Source of the DNA: Cytophagaceae bacterium
GTDB lineage: Bacteria > Bacteroidota > Bacteroidia > Cytophagales > Flexibacteraceae
Length of the DNA: 9,653 nucleotides
Reading direction: 5' to 3'
Assembly: GCA_947464365.1 (NCBI GenBank)
Contig: CANHWS010000121.1
Span: forward strand, 1 to 9,653
Notes under the pieces: generated by a model
Databases searched by the model: none
Told to the model about the DNA's origin: nothing
Seen by the model: the letters and a program-made list of their open reading frames with translations, nothing else
In this document: in pieces, positions 1 through 6,123 of the stretch
Position numbering within the stretch: position 1 is the first letter of the stretch
Layout: each line of letters starts with the position of its first letter
Translations under genes and position numbers: made by a program

Positions 1-687
1 ATAAAACCTGGGGCCATGATGGTTGCAATTGTGCTGACCTCGATTCTTGCATTTGTATCTGGGTTGGCATTGCTTTACCACGCCTTCGGTACCGACCTAA
101 CCTATTGGAAATGGTTTTTGGGTATTGGGGTGGCCTGTATCTTAGCGGCCATCACCTACACTATGGGGTTTCGTCCTTATGGTTATGCCGGGCTGGGGGA
201 CCTATCTGTTTTTGTGTTCTTTGGGCTAGTGGGTGTGATGGGTAGCTATTTCCTATATGCAAGAACCCTCAATGAGCTGGCCTTCCAAGGGGCTTGTTTT
301 GTTGGCCTGATGAGTGTCCAGGTGCTGAATCTTAACAACATGCGCGACATCGAAAGTGATAAGCTAGCTGGCAAGTTTAGCATCCCTGTGCGCATCGGTA
401 TTCGGCTTGCGATGATTTACCATGTATTGCTTATGCTAGGTTCTGTTGTGGCAGCTTCTTTAATACTGAGCCAATTGCCAATCGACCTCTGGAAGATGGT
501 CGTAATCCTGATACCTTTGATGAATTTGTTTGCAATGGTCACGGCTAGCATCACTCGGGTCCGCAAGGGTGAGAGTGTGCAGCTTTTCGATAAACTACTA
601 CCTCGGACTGCCATCACAACAGCAGGGACAGTAACGGCATTAGCCATTTGGTCTGCCATTGAGCATTTTAGCATTAACCTTCCTTGA
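1..687 (+). CDS. menA: 1,4-dihydroxy-2-naphthoate polyprenyltransferase MenA, 5' end cut off by the window
   Basis: MenA is an integral membrane prenyltransferase of the UbiA superfamily. It joins a polyprenyl chain to 1,4-dihydroxy-2-naphthoate to give demethylmenaquinone. The reading frame is open from base 1 (IKPGAMMV...), so the ATG at 16 is internal and about 228 residues are visible. Relative to a usual length near 300, the first quarter is missing, including the first Asp-rich motif. Visible family marks are RPYGYAGLGDLSVFVFFG (about 172-225) and the second Asp-rich motif NNMRDIESDKLAGK (about 334-375), whose D-x-x-x-D aspartates bind Mg-diphosphate. Several hydrophobic helices fit a polytopic membrane protein. 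The convergent neighbour is menF, another menaquinone gene, which supports MenA over other UbiA relatives such as heme O synthase or UbiA itself. No clear plus-strand terminator follows. Confidence 0.93.
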   Translation: MKPGAMMVAIVLTSILAFVSGLALLYHAFGTDLTYWKWFLGIGVACILAAITYTMGFRPYGYAGLGDLSVFVFFGLVGVMGSYFLYARTLNELAFQGACFVGLMSVQVLNLNNMRDIESDKLAGKFSIPVRIGIRLAMIYHVLLMLGSVVAASLILSQLPIDLWKMVVILIPLMNLFAMVTASITRVRKGESVQLFDKLLPRTAITTAGTVTALAIWSAIEHFSINLP

Positions 688-720
688 TACTTCTAAGGCG
701 ATTTTGCCCTTCAGTCCTTA

Positions 721-751
721 AAACAAAACCTACCAGAATCGACTGGTTAGG
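721..751 (-). terminator. Intrinsic terminator of menF (minus strand)
   Basis: Read on the minus strand, the sequence is CCTAACCAG, a loop TCGATT, then CTGGTAGG, followed by TTTTGTTTT. The stem is about eight pairs with one bulged A. It lies about 40 bases past the menF stop codon, in the convergent menA-menF gap. On the plus strand no T-run follows the hairpin, so it should work mainly for menF. This is sequence evidence only. Confidence 0.6.
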
Positions 752-791
752 CCTATTACCGAATTAGGGAGGCCACAATTGCCCCGATAAA

Positions 792-2087
792 TTAGACCAG
801 TTTTAGCTCTAGCCCATTAACTGACAAGGTCTGAACCAATGGCCGAAGTAATGTCAAGGCCTTGTTTAAGGTTTCCGCCCACTCTGAGGCAGGGTCGGAC
901 CCTATGGTAATGCCAGCACCGACATATAAGGACACCGCGTCTTTGTTCACCTTCATGGTCCGGAGATTGACATAGGTCCTCAGTTCTTGGCCATCGGATG
1001 GGCCCAAATAACCCGCATATAGCTCTCTATTATAACCTTCATTTCTGCTCAGGAATTCCAAGGCTTCTTCCTTGGGACTGCCGCTAGTTGCAGAGGTAGG
1101 GTGTAATGCTGTTAAAATCTGCCCAACCTTGACAGGGCTATCAATAGGGACAGACCAGTTCAAAACTGTCTGAAGGTGAGAGACTGGCCCAGCTTGTTGG
1201 TTGAAGGGGCCATTGATGTTGACCTCGATATTGGCGGGGTTCCCTTTGGCATCGTGCAGGTCGGCTACCCGATGCTTAATAAAGTCCGTCACATGTGCTT
1301 GCTCCCCAAGCTCCTTAGTGCCCCATGGATCAGCTTGCGGGATACTGGCTGGACGGGTACCAGCCAATGAAACGGTGCTGAAATGGTGGGTATTACCTTC
1401 GGTTGTCTGCCTAAGCAAAACCTCTGGAGAGGCTGTTATCCAGCGACCAAAATCAGGATGGAATACCATCGACACAAATGCAGAAGGATATAGGCGCTCA
1501 AGCTTCAGGAACACCTGCTCCCAAACAATGTCCAAGACATCAGGTGGCATCGACTGCGTATCGGCCGCTTGATCATTCGGCTCGTTGTCTAGAGCCTTAG
1601 GTCCAATCCGATAATCAATCCGGTGGCTACATACAATTTTGGAATAATGCCCTAAGCCAATAGCTGTTAAGGCCTCCTTTACCAAGGACTGGTACCTAAT
1701 GGCGCCATCAGCATGATCATCTGGCAACAAACCCAAGTACTGCGCCACTTGTAGTGATGGAAGCGAGGGCTTACTAAGTTCGGTGTCTTCTGCCAGGGTT
1801 AAGTCATCGACCTCTTGGGCTAAAAATGGCCCATTAAGCTGGAAAATTGTAGTCGATGCCCTTTGAGAGCTACCTTCCAGCCCTTGTGCGTTAAAGGGTG
1901 ACAGCAAAAATTTTGACTCAGTTACCCTAACGTCAAGATCATTGAGGTCAATAACCTCCCATGCTGGTGCTGTTACCTGAAAAATTATACCTGGCAAGCC
2001 CTCAGAAATTGGTGTCCTCCAGCGGGCAAATGGCATCTCAACCACCATTTTTTTCGGCGAATGGGTGTCGGATGGGCTAGTTGGCAT
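792..2087 (-). CDS. menF: Isochorismate synthase (MenF/EntC family)
   Basis: This chorismate-utilising enzyme converts chorismate to isochorismate, the first committed step of menaquinone synthesis. The frame is open from a GTG at 2111, and residue numbers here count from that codon (439 residues). Family marks in order are the general-base lysine K158 in HYSKIVCSHR, ITASPE with the general-acid glutamate E230 (matching EntC K147/E197 by pattern), SLAGTRP (248-254), a metal-site glutamate region KELGEQ (266-271), HLQT (312-315), LHPTSATSG (336-344), RELYAGYLG (362-370), and GSDPASEWAETLNKA with the Mg-binding glutamates. The enzyme appears active. An acidic, polar insertion of about 20 residues (about 168-192) separates K158 from E230. 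No Shine-Dalgarno supports any start. I chose the ATG at 2087; GTG 2111, ATG 2048 and ATG 2036 (just before PFARWRTP) remain possible. Anthranilate or aminodeoxychorismate synthase is less likely given the LAGT and TSATSG motifs and the nearby menA. Confidence 0.92.
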   Translation of the reverse strand: MPTSPSDTHSPKKMVVEMPFARWRTPISEGLPGIIFQVTAPAWEVIDLNDLDVRVTESKFLLSPFNAQGLEGSSQRASTTIFQLNGPFLAQEVDDLTLAEDTELSKPSLPSLQVAQYLGLLPDDHADGAIRYQSLVKEALTAIGLGHYSKIVCSHRIDYRIGPKALDNEPNDQAADTQSMPPDVLDIVWEQVFLKLERLYPSAFVSMVFHPDFGRWITASPEVLLRQTTEGNTHHFSTVSLAGTRPASIPQADPWGTKELGEQAHVTDFIKHRVADLHDAKGNPANIEVNINGPFNQQAGPVSHLQTVLNWSVPIDSPVKVGQILTALHPTSATSGSPKEEALEFLSRNEGYNRELYAGYLGPSDGQELRTYVNLRTMKVNKDAVSLYVGAGITIGSDPASEWAETLNKALTLLRPLVQTLSVNGLELKLV

Positions 2088-2111
2088 CGGATTTTGGCTG
2101 GTTGGGGGCAC

Positions 2112-2244
2112 AAATATCTATGCCAAAAGCCCTATTTGAACCAGAAACCTAGATTTTTGACCCTTATTTTGATATATTTTTACTCATTTAGCACCAATAG
2201 CGAAAATATCGCCTACCTTTACTGCAAGTATTACACTTTTTATT
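2112..2244. promoter_or_regulatory. Divergent AT-rich promoter region between menF and csp
   Basis: This is an AT-rich spacer between two outward-facing genes, so it should hold both promoters. For the plus strand, TACCTTTA at 2214-2221 differs from the Bacteroidota -7 element TAnnTTTG only in its last base, and a TTTA at 2187-2190 could serve as a weak -33 element. This would give a leader of roughly 15-20 bases for the cold-shock gene. For the minus strand, TAGGTTTC (bases 2151 to 2144) is a similar one-mismatch element for menF, without a good -33 partner. Both assignments are inference from weak matches. Confidence 0.4.
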
Positions 2245-2433
2245 ATGACCGGAACGGTAAAATTCTTCAATGAATCCAAAGGATTTGGATTCATTATCCC
2301 TGACGACAAAGAGGGTGAAATCTTTGTTCACGTAACTGGCCTTCAAGCCCCTATCAAAGAGAACGACCGCGTGGAGTTCGAAATCAAAGAGGGTAAGAAG
2401 GGTCTTAATGCCATTAATGTAAGTAAATTGTAA
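2245..2433 (+). CDS. Small CspA-type cold-shock domain protein
   Basis: This is a single cold-shock domain, a five-strand OB-fold that binds single-stranded RNA or DNA in the cytoplasm. It typically acts as an RNA chaperone that melts mRNA structure. The protein has 62 residues, slightly shorter than E. coli CspA (70) and typical of Bacteroidota. The two nucleic-acid-binding motifs are intact: RNP1 as KGFGFI (residues 12-17) and RNP2 as IFVHVT (26-31). The start TGTVKFFNESKGFGFI and the end EGKKGLNAINVSKL cover the whole domain, so nothing is missing. The ATG at 2245 is the only sensible start, and it has no Shine-Dalgarno. The apparent leader is short, unlike the long thermosensing leader of E. 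coli cspA, so cold induction cannot be assumed. The gene appears monocistronic, with its own terminator at 2524-2552. Confidence 0.95.
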   Translation: MTGTVKFFNESKGFGFIIPDDKEGEIFVHVTGLQAPIKENDRVEFEIKEGKKGLNAINVSKL

Positions 2434-2438
2434 TCAGG

Positions 2439-2464
2439 TCCGCCTAGGCGGATCGGATACCGAT
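2439..2464 (+). repeat. Two adjacent hairpins in the csp 3' untranslated region
   Basis: Bases 2439-2452 form a perfect 14-base palindrome, TCCGCCTAGGCGGA. The next hairpin, ATCGG-ATA-CCGAT at 2452-2464, shares one base with it. They start five bases after the csp stop codon and are GC-rich against an AT-rich surrounding. Neither is followed by a T-run, so they are not intrinsic terminators. They could stabilise the mRNA 3' end, bind a dimeric protein as DNA, or form part of a 3'-derived RNA. The sequence does not decide between these. Confidence 0.5.
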
Positions 2465-2523
2465 TTTATACCATTGAGCTTAAAGACGTGGCTGTCTAGT
2501 ATTTGCCACAGGTAATTGCACTG

Positions 2524-2552
2524 AAAACCGCTATACGTAGCGGTTTTTTTTT
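2524..2552 (+). terminator. Intrinsic terminator of csp
   Basis: A perfect 10-pair stem, AAAACCGCTA / TAGCGGTTTT (2524-2533 with 2538-2547), closes a four-base loop TACG and runs into nine consecutive T residues (2544-2552). This is a textbook Rho-independent terminator on the plus strand, about 90 bases after the csp stop. Read on the minus strand, the stem is followed by only four T residues, so any effect on minus-strand transcripts coming from 2817 would be weaker. Confidence 0.9.
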
Positions 2553-2816
2553 GCCCATGTACAGGTCTTGGCTCTTGTGTACAAAAAAGCGGACATATAA
2601 TCCTCCGATACAGGGTTATGGCAGCAATTCTACTTGTTTGTTTCTGGAATAGGTAACCATGGCCCTAGCACCCATAACTAGAAAGGGTAAAGCTTGAGTA
2701 TGCCTCCACACCTTAGGAGAACGACAAGCATGTTTGAGTAGTACATACCTGACCATGAACAGCGACTCAAACTAAGTATTCGCTAAGGCACGGCACTACC
2801 CTTTTGCTCTGGATAG
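2553..2816. other. Gap of about 260 bases with no convincing gene
   Basis: No reading frame here has protein-like composition; the longest plus-strand candidate, ATG at 2557, gives 31 unremarkable residues. No tRNA T-loop or other RNA signature is seen. It contains two inverted repeats: GTTATGG (2615-2621) with CCATAAC (2672-2678), and GTTTGAGT (2732-2739) with ACTCAAAC (2765-2772). A TATAAT at 2596-2601 has a poor TTGTGT partner 15 bases upstream and does not match Bacteroidota promoter rules. The gap follows the csp terminator and carries the 3' end of any minus-strand transcript of the lipoprotein gene. No T-tailed terminator was found for that transcript. Confidence 0.4.
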
Positions 2817-3950
2817 CTATTTGCCGCCCATTGCGTCTCGTTTTGCTTTTGCAACATTAGCTAGGCTGTCCTGCTTGGCTTTTTTAGAGGCGAGTGGCTC
2901 TAGTCTTTTGACAGCAAGTTCTGCATCCTGTTGGTAGGCAGAGTTATTAGTCACTAGTTTTTTGAAGTTGTATAGGGCCTCAGCAAGTTGGTTATCCCGC
3001 TCGAGGGCTTGTGCTAGATATAGGGTCGGCAGATCGTCAGTTGTGCTATGGTCCACCGCAAGCTTAAAGTTGGAGATAGCATCGGTCCAGTTTTTGTTTT
3101 TAGCCGCCAAGGATCCGAGGCGCAGGTAAGGAACATACAGCTCGGGGTCGAAGAACATGGCCCTTTTGTAATACTCTTTAGCCGTATCAGCTTGGTTCTG
3201 ACTTTCGTAGAAATCACCAAGGCTGAGGTAGATAAAAGGATCGCGAGGGGCAAAGCGTAAGCCCGAAACGAGGTATTGCTTTGCTAACGGGAAGTTGCGT
3301 TTGCCGATGTTGATACTAGCGAGTTTGTTATAGGCATCCACCTGGTCTGGAGCCTGCTCAATGGCCGTTTGCAGGTTACTAATTGCCTTTGTTGTGTCGC
3401 CAAGCTCAGCATAGACCAATCCCTTATATAGATATGCAGGGGCATAGCTTTCGGCTACCTTGAGGGCCTTGTTGAGGGCATCAAGGGCCTGCGGATATTT
3501 CCGCTGGATGTACAGGATTTGACCTGCGGTGACATGTAGCTCGGGAGTATCTAGACCCTTGAGCTTTGCTTTTTTGATCGCCACGTCGGCCTCGGTCATG
3601 TTGGGCAGCTTGACGAAAATCTTGGCTAGGATGAGATAATACTTTCCTTGATTGCTATCCAACGCTGTTGCACGAAGTGCATCGTCATATGCTGGCTTCA
3701 AATTGTCCATCTCGAAGTGCAAGGTGGCCCGCCTAAAAAAGTTTTCAGGGTCGGTTGGGTTGGCACCAATGGCATCCGACAGGGCTTTCAGCCGAACGGC
3801 ATCCGAATAGGTATTCTCAGTCGGGATCTCAGGGATTTTGGTATCGGTTGAGGCCGTTTTGGCACAGCCACCTAGTAGTAGGATTAGGCAACCCAACACA
3901 ATCATCATTGGCTGACGATACAAGAAACATTGGGTCAAATTGGTGTGCAT
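2817..3950 (-). CDS. TPR-repeat lipoprotein
   Basis: This protein is mostly tetratricopeptide repeats, helical pairs that bind partner proteins. It carries a lipoprotein signal: hydrophobic IVLGCLILLLGGC ending in a lipobox LGG|C, so the mature protein should be lipid-anchored at that cysteine facing the periplasm. The frame is open from ATG 4004 (395 residues), but that would put about 32 residues before the hydrophobic core. I therefore prefer ATG 3950, giving 377 residues and a signal of about 29 including the lipobox Cys. In the 395-residue numbering, about eight TPR-like units run from about 82 to 360. The clearest are 187-220 (APAYLYKGLVYAELGDTTKA) and 221-254, with recurring N/D-P boundaries. 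The C-terminus (about 372-395) is Lys/Ala-rich and polar. There is no enzymatic motif. Such proteins act as assembly or scaffold factors in the envelope; the partner is unknown. The gene stands alone, divergent from hisH. Confidence 0.85.
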   Translation of the reverse strand: MHTNLTQCFLYRQPMMIVLGCLILLLGGCAKTASTDTKIPEIPTENTYSDAVRLKALSDAIGANPTDPENFFRRATLHFEMDNLKPAYDDALRATALDSNQGKYYLILAKIFVKLPNMTEADVAIKKAKLKGLDTPELHVTAGQILYIQRKYPQALDALNKALKVAESYAPAYLYKGLVYAELGDTTKAISNLQTAIEQAPDQVDAYNKLASINIGKRNFPLAKQYLVSGLRFAPRDPFIYLSLGDFYESQNQADTAKEYYKRAMFFDPELYVPYLRLGSLAAKNKNWTDAISNFKLAVDHSTTDDLPTLYLAQALERDNQLAEALYNFKKLVTNNSAYQQDAELAVKRLEPLASKKAKQDSLANVAKAKRDAMGGK

Positions 3951-4096
3951 CTGAGGCATTGTTGGTGGTATGATACTGAAAAGGGCAGCCTGTGAATTAG
4001 ACATTTCGGTCGTCCGCAGACCACTCGTTTATCACATCAGACACAATATTGGCGATAACGGTTGTCCTAGGCAAATCATAAATGTCAATATGGGCA

Positions 4097-4131
4097 TTTT
4101 ATCGTGTCTAGGGCCTGATTCGCTACATTTG
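4097..4131 (+). promoter_or_regulatory. Bacteroidota-type promoter of hisH
   Basis: TACATTTG at 4124-4131 matches the -7 consensus TAnnTTTG perfectly. TTTT at 4097-4100, 23 bases upstream, is an imperfect -33 element (consensus TTTG or TTG), at the wide end of accepted spacing. The -7 element ends only four bases before the hisH ATG at 4136, so transcription should begin at or within a few bases of the start codon, giving a leaderless or nearly leaderless mRNA. The motif is seen directly; its use and the start site are inferred. Confidence 0.6.
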
Positions 4132-4135
4132 CCGA

Positions 4136-4750
4136 ATGGAGGTTGCGATCGTTAAATACAATGCCGGGAACATCAGGTCGGTGGAGCTTGCGCTAGAGCG
4201 TATAGGCATCCAAGCCATCATCACGGAAGACCATGACCGCCTACGCAATGCCGACCGAGTGATCTTACCCGGTGTTGGTGAGGCAAGCACCGCAATGACT
4301 CATCTGAAGGCCAATGGACTTGACGCCGTCCTGCTTGGCCTTAGGCAGCCAGTGCTTGGCATTTGCCTTGGTCTACAACTACTCTGCCAACATACTGAAG
4401 AGGGCGATACTGCAGGCCTTGGGATCTTTAATGCAAAGGTCCACCAATTTGAGTTGGCTAGTCAGGGCCTCAAAGTACCTCATGTCGGCTGGAGCCAAAT
4501 TGCTTTGGCTGACATGGTGGACCAAGTCAATAATCAGCTATTAGACGGAATAACCATGCCAGCCTATGTCTATTTTGTGCATAGCTATTTTGCGACAGTC
4601 GGACCGGACACCATTGCCACGTGTACCTATGGCCATCCTTTCAGTGCTGCACTTCGGAAAGGAAACTATTATGCCACACAATTTCATCCTGAAAAGTCAG
4701 CAGGTGTTGGCAGCAAAATCTTGCAGAATTTTATTGACCTAAAGGTCTAA
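4136..4750 (+). CDS. hisH: Imidazole glycerol phosphate synthase, glutamine amidotransferase subunit HisH
   Basis: HisH is a class I glutamine amidotransferase. It hydrolyses glutamine and channels the ammonia to HisF, which forms imidazole glycerol phosphate and AICAR in histidine synthesis. At 204 residues it is full length. The catalytic triad is visible: Cys77 in LGICLGLQLL, and His184 and Glu186 in QFHPEKS. The oxyanion region PGVGEA (45-50), VPHVGWS (114-120) and YFVHSY (146-151) are also HisH-like and argue against PabA, TrpG or PdxT. The start IVKYNAGNIRSV is the conserved N-terminus, so ATG 4136 is secure. It has no Shine-Dalgarno and a promoter element four bases upstream. No other his gene lies in the window, and no hisF partner is seen. 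The stop codon overlaps the stop of the convergent TPR gene (shared bases 4748-4749). Confidence 0.96.
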   Translation: MEVAIVKYNAGNIRSVELALERIGIQAIITEDHDRLRNADRVILPGVGEASTAMTHLKANGLDAVLLGLRQPVLGICLGLQLLCQHTEEGDTAGLGIFNAKVHQFELASQGLKVPHVGWSQIALADMVDQVNNQLLDGITMPAYVYFVHSYFATVGPDTIATCTYGHPFSAALRKGNYYATQFHPEKSAGVGSKILQNFIDLKV

Positions 4751-6114
4751 AACAACCCGAAAAGCCAGCCACCTTTAGGTTTGTTGTCTTTCAGGAACTT
4801 CTTAGCCTCCTTATGGTAGTCCGATTTGCCATCCGAGTACTGCTCCAGCTTGGTGTAGTAACCGATAGCTTCTTCAGTCTGCCTTTGTTGGCTCGCCATG
4901 CGTCCCATTTGCATTAGGGCATAGAGATAATAGCCAGAGTCAAAGTCCTCGGTCTGCTCGGTAAAGGCAATACAGCGTTTGTACCATGTCTTGGCTTTTT
5001 CGGGATCGCGGTAATTGAATTGGGCATTATAGGCCAAAATAAAGCTACCATATCGCCCCGTTACTGCTTCATAGCCCAGTTTATTGCTATCTACCCTAGC
5101 CATGATCTGTTTAGCCTCAGCATCGGCACTGCGCCAGTTGCCTGCCGAGTGATAAAGTCTTGCTATATAGCGATGAAAAAAGCTGTTATTCGGGAAGGTA
5201 CGGTGCAGGTAGGTCATCGTTTCGACAGCATCCTGAGGCCTTTTTTCTTCGCTAGCGTAGATCCTAGTTACAAACACCTGAGCCTCCACACGTGTGTAGT
5301 AGGCTGCCCGCCCTACCTGCTCAAGCTGCGCTAGGCCCTTGGGTTTATCACCTTTAGGGAAAAACATCATGACAGGTCTTAGCAATCGGTAGTTTTCAGA
5401 TACCCAAACGCTGAAGTAGTTATAAAGCCCTTCACCAAACAAAAACTCAACACCGAGGTCATCGCTATTGGCCTCACGGCTGATCTGCATGTACTCCATT
5501 GCGCTACGGCCAGCTAGGGTAGCCTTGCGCCACCATTTGCGGTCACTGTAAAGGCGTCCCTTGAAACCGTATGCCGCCGCCAAAAAGAAAACAGCCTCCA
5601 TATTGGTTTTGTCGGCTCGATACATCTTTTCGGCCTTCATGACGGTGGTGTCCATGTAGGCATCAAACTGCTGATCGTACTTTTCGTTATCTGGGTCAGG
5701 CATAATCTGCCACCAATAGTTCAGCCCTCGCAAAAAGTAAGGCATTGGGTGATCAGGATGTTTGATCTGGAACCAACGGTAGCGATAGTCCGCAAAGTAG
5801 AAGTCAAAGTTGTACATGGCATTTACTGCCACCATGACTTCATACCGGGTAGCGATATCAAACAGGAGGTATTTGTTCTTCTTGAGACTATCCTGATTAG
5901 GTTGATCTGGGTTAGTCGATGGCAAGTAAAAATCAGTACTATTGGGCCCAACCTTTGGCCAGTGCCTGGCAACCGAGCGTACACCCTCACTCTGGGTATT
6001 TCTAGGCCAAATACCAGACAAGGTCGTGCCATGTGCTTTGCCAGATGACAGTAGCATGACGATGAAAAGACTCATCATTAGCTGGTATTTTGTTTGGCTG
6101 GCGATCATTGGCAT
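4747..6114 (-). CDS. Secreted TPR-like repeat protein of unknown function
   Basis: The protein has 455 residues. The N-terminus (KYQLMMSLFIVMLLSSGKAHG) looks like a Sec signal peptide with a basic start, a hydrophobic core at about 12-23 and likely cleavage near residue 29. No lipobox is seen, so a soluble periplasmic or outer-membrane-associated protein is expected. After a polar linker (30-80) it is helical, rich in Tyr, Trp and Phe, with TPR-like pairs. The recognisable ones are at about 310-340 (FFHRYIARLYHSAGNWRSADAE) and 395-425 (LYALMQMGRMASQQRQTEEA). The segment 100-205, with FYFADYRYRWFQ, HPMPYFLRGLNYWW and FFLAAAYGFKGRL, resembles large TPR proteins common in Bacteroidota. I recognise no named family and no catalytic motif. 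The C-terminus ends in a short basic stretch then GGWLFGLF. It starts 9 bases after the EEP gene stop, so it is probably the last gene of a three-gene operon. The role is unknown. Confidence 0.8.
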   Translation of the reverse strand: MPMIASQTKYQLMMSLFIVMLLSSGKAHGTTLSGIWPRNTQSEGVRSVARHWPKVGPNSTDFYLPSTNPDQPNQDSLKKNKYLLFDIATRYEVMVAVNAMYNFDFYFADYRYRWFQIKHPDHPMPYFLRGLNYWWQIMPDPDNEKYDQQFDAYMDTTVMKAEKMYRADKTNMEAVFFLAAAYGFKGRLYSDRKWWRKATLAGRSAMEYMQISREANSDDLGVEFLFGEGLYNYFSVWVSENYRLLRPVMMFFPKGDKPKGLAQLEQVGRAAYYTRVEAQVFVTRIYASEEKRPQDAVETMTYLHRTFPNNSFFHRYIARLYHSAGNWRSADAEAKQIMARVDSNKLGYEAVTGRYGSFILAYNAQFNYRDPEKAKTWYKRCIAFTEQTEDFDSGYYLYALMQMGRMASQQRQTEEAIGYYTKLEQYSDGKSDYHKEAKKFLKDNKPKGGWLFGLF

Positions 6115-6123
6115 ACGTACGCA

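Noticed and set aside
1201..1572. A plus-strand frame of 123 codons inside menF
   Set aside because: It is antisense to conserved MenF motifs, and its composition and lack of family resemblance mark it as a shadow.
2575..2601. TTGTGT and TATAAT as a sigma-70 promoter of the E. coli kind
   Set aside because: The spacer is only 15 bases, the -35 match is poor, Bacteroidota promoters follow a different consensus, and no gene follows.
2434..2816. A tRNA, SRP RNA or riboswitch in the csp-lipoprotein gap
   Set aside because: No T-loop consensus, no SRP loop signature and no known aptamer core was found. Only simple hairpins are present.
3951..4004. Longer start (ATG 4004) for the TPR lipoprotein
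   Set aside because: It would place about 32 residues before the hydrophobic core of a lipoprotein signal, far more than usual. ATG 3950 gives a normal length. It cannot be fully excluded.
5020..5334. A plus-strand frame of about 100 codons inside the secreted TPR gene
   Set aside because: It lies wholly antisense to a well-supported coding region and has no recognisable domain or promoter.
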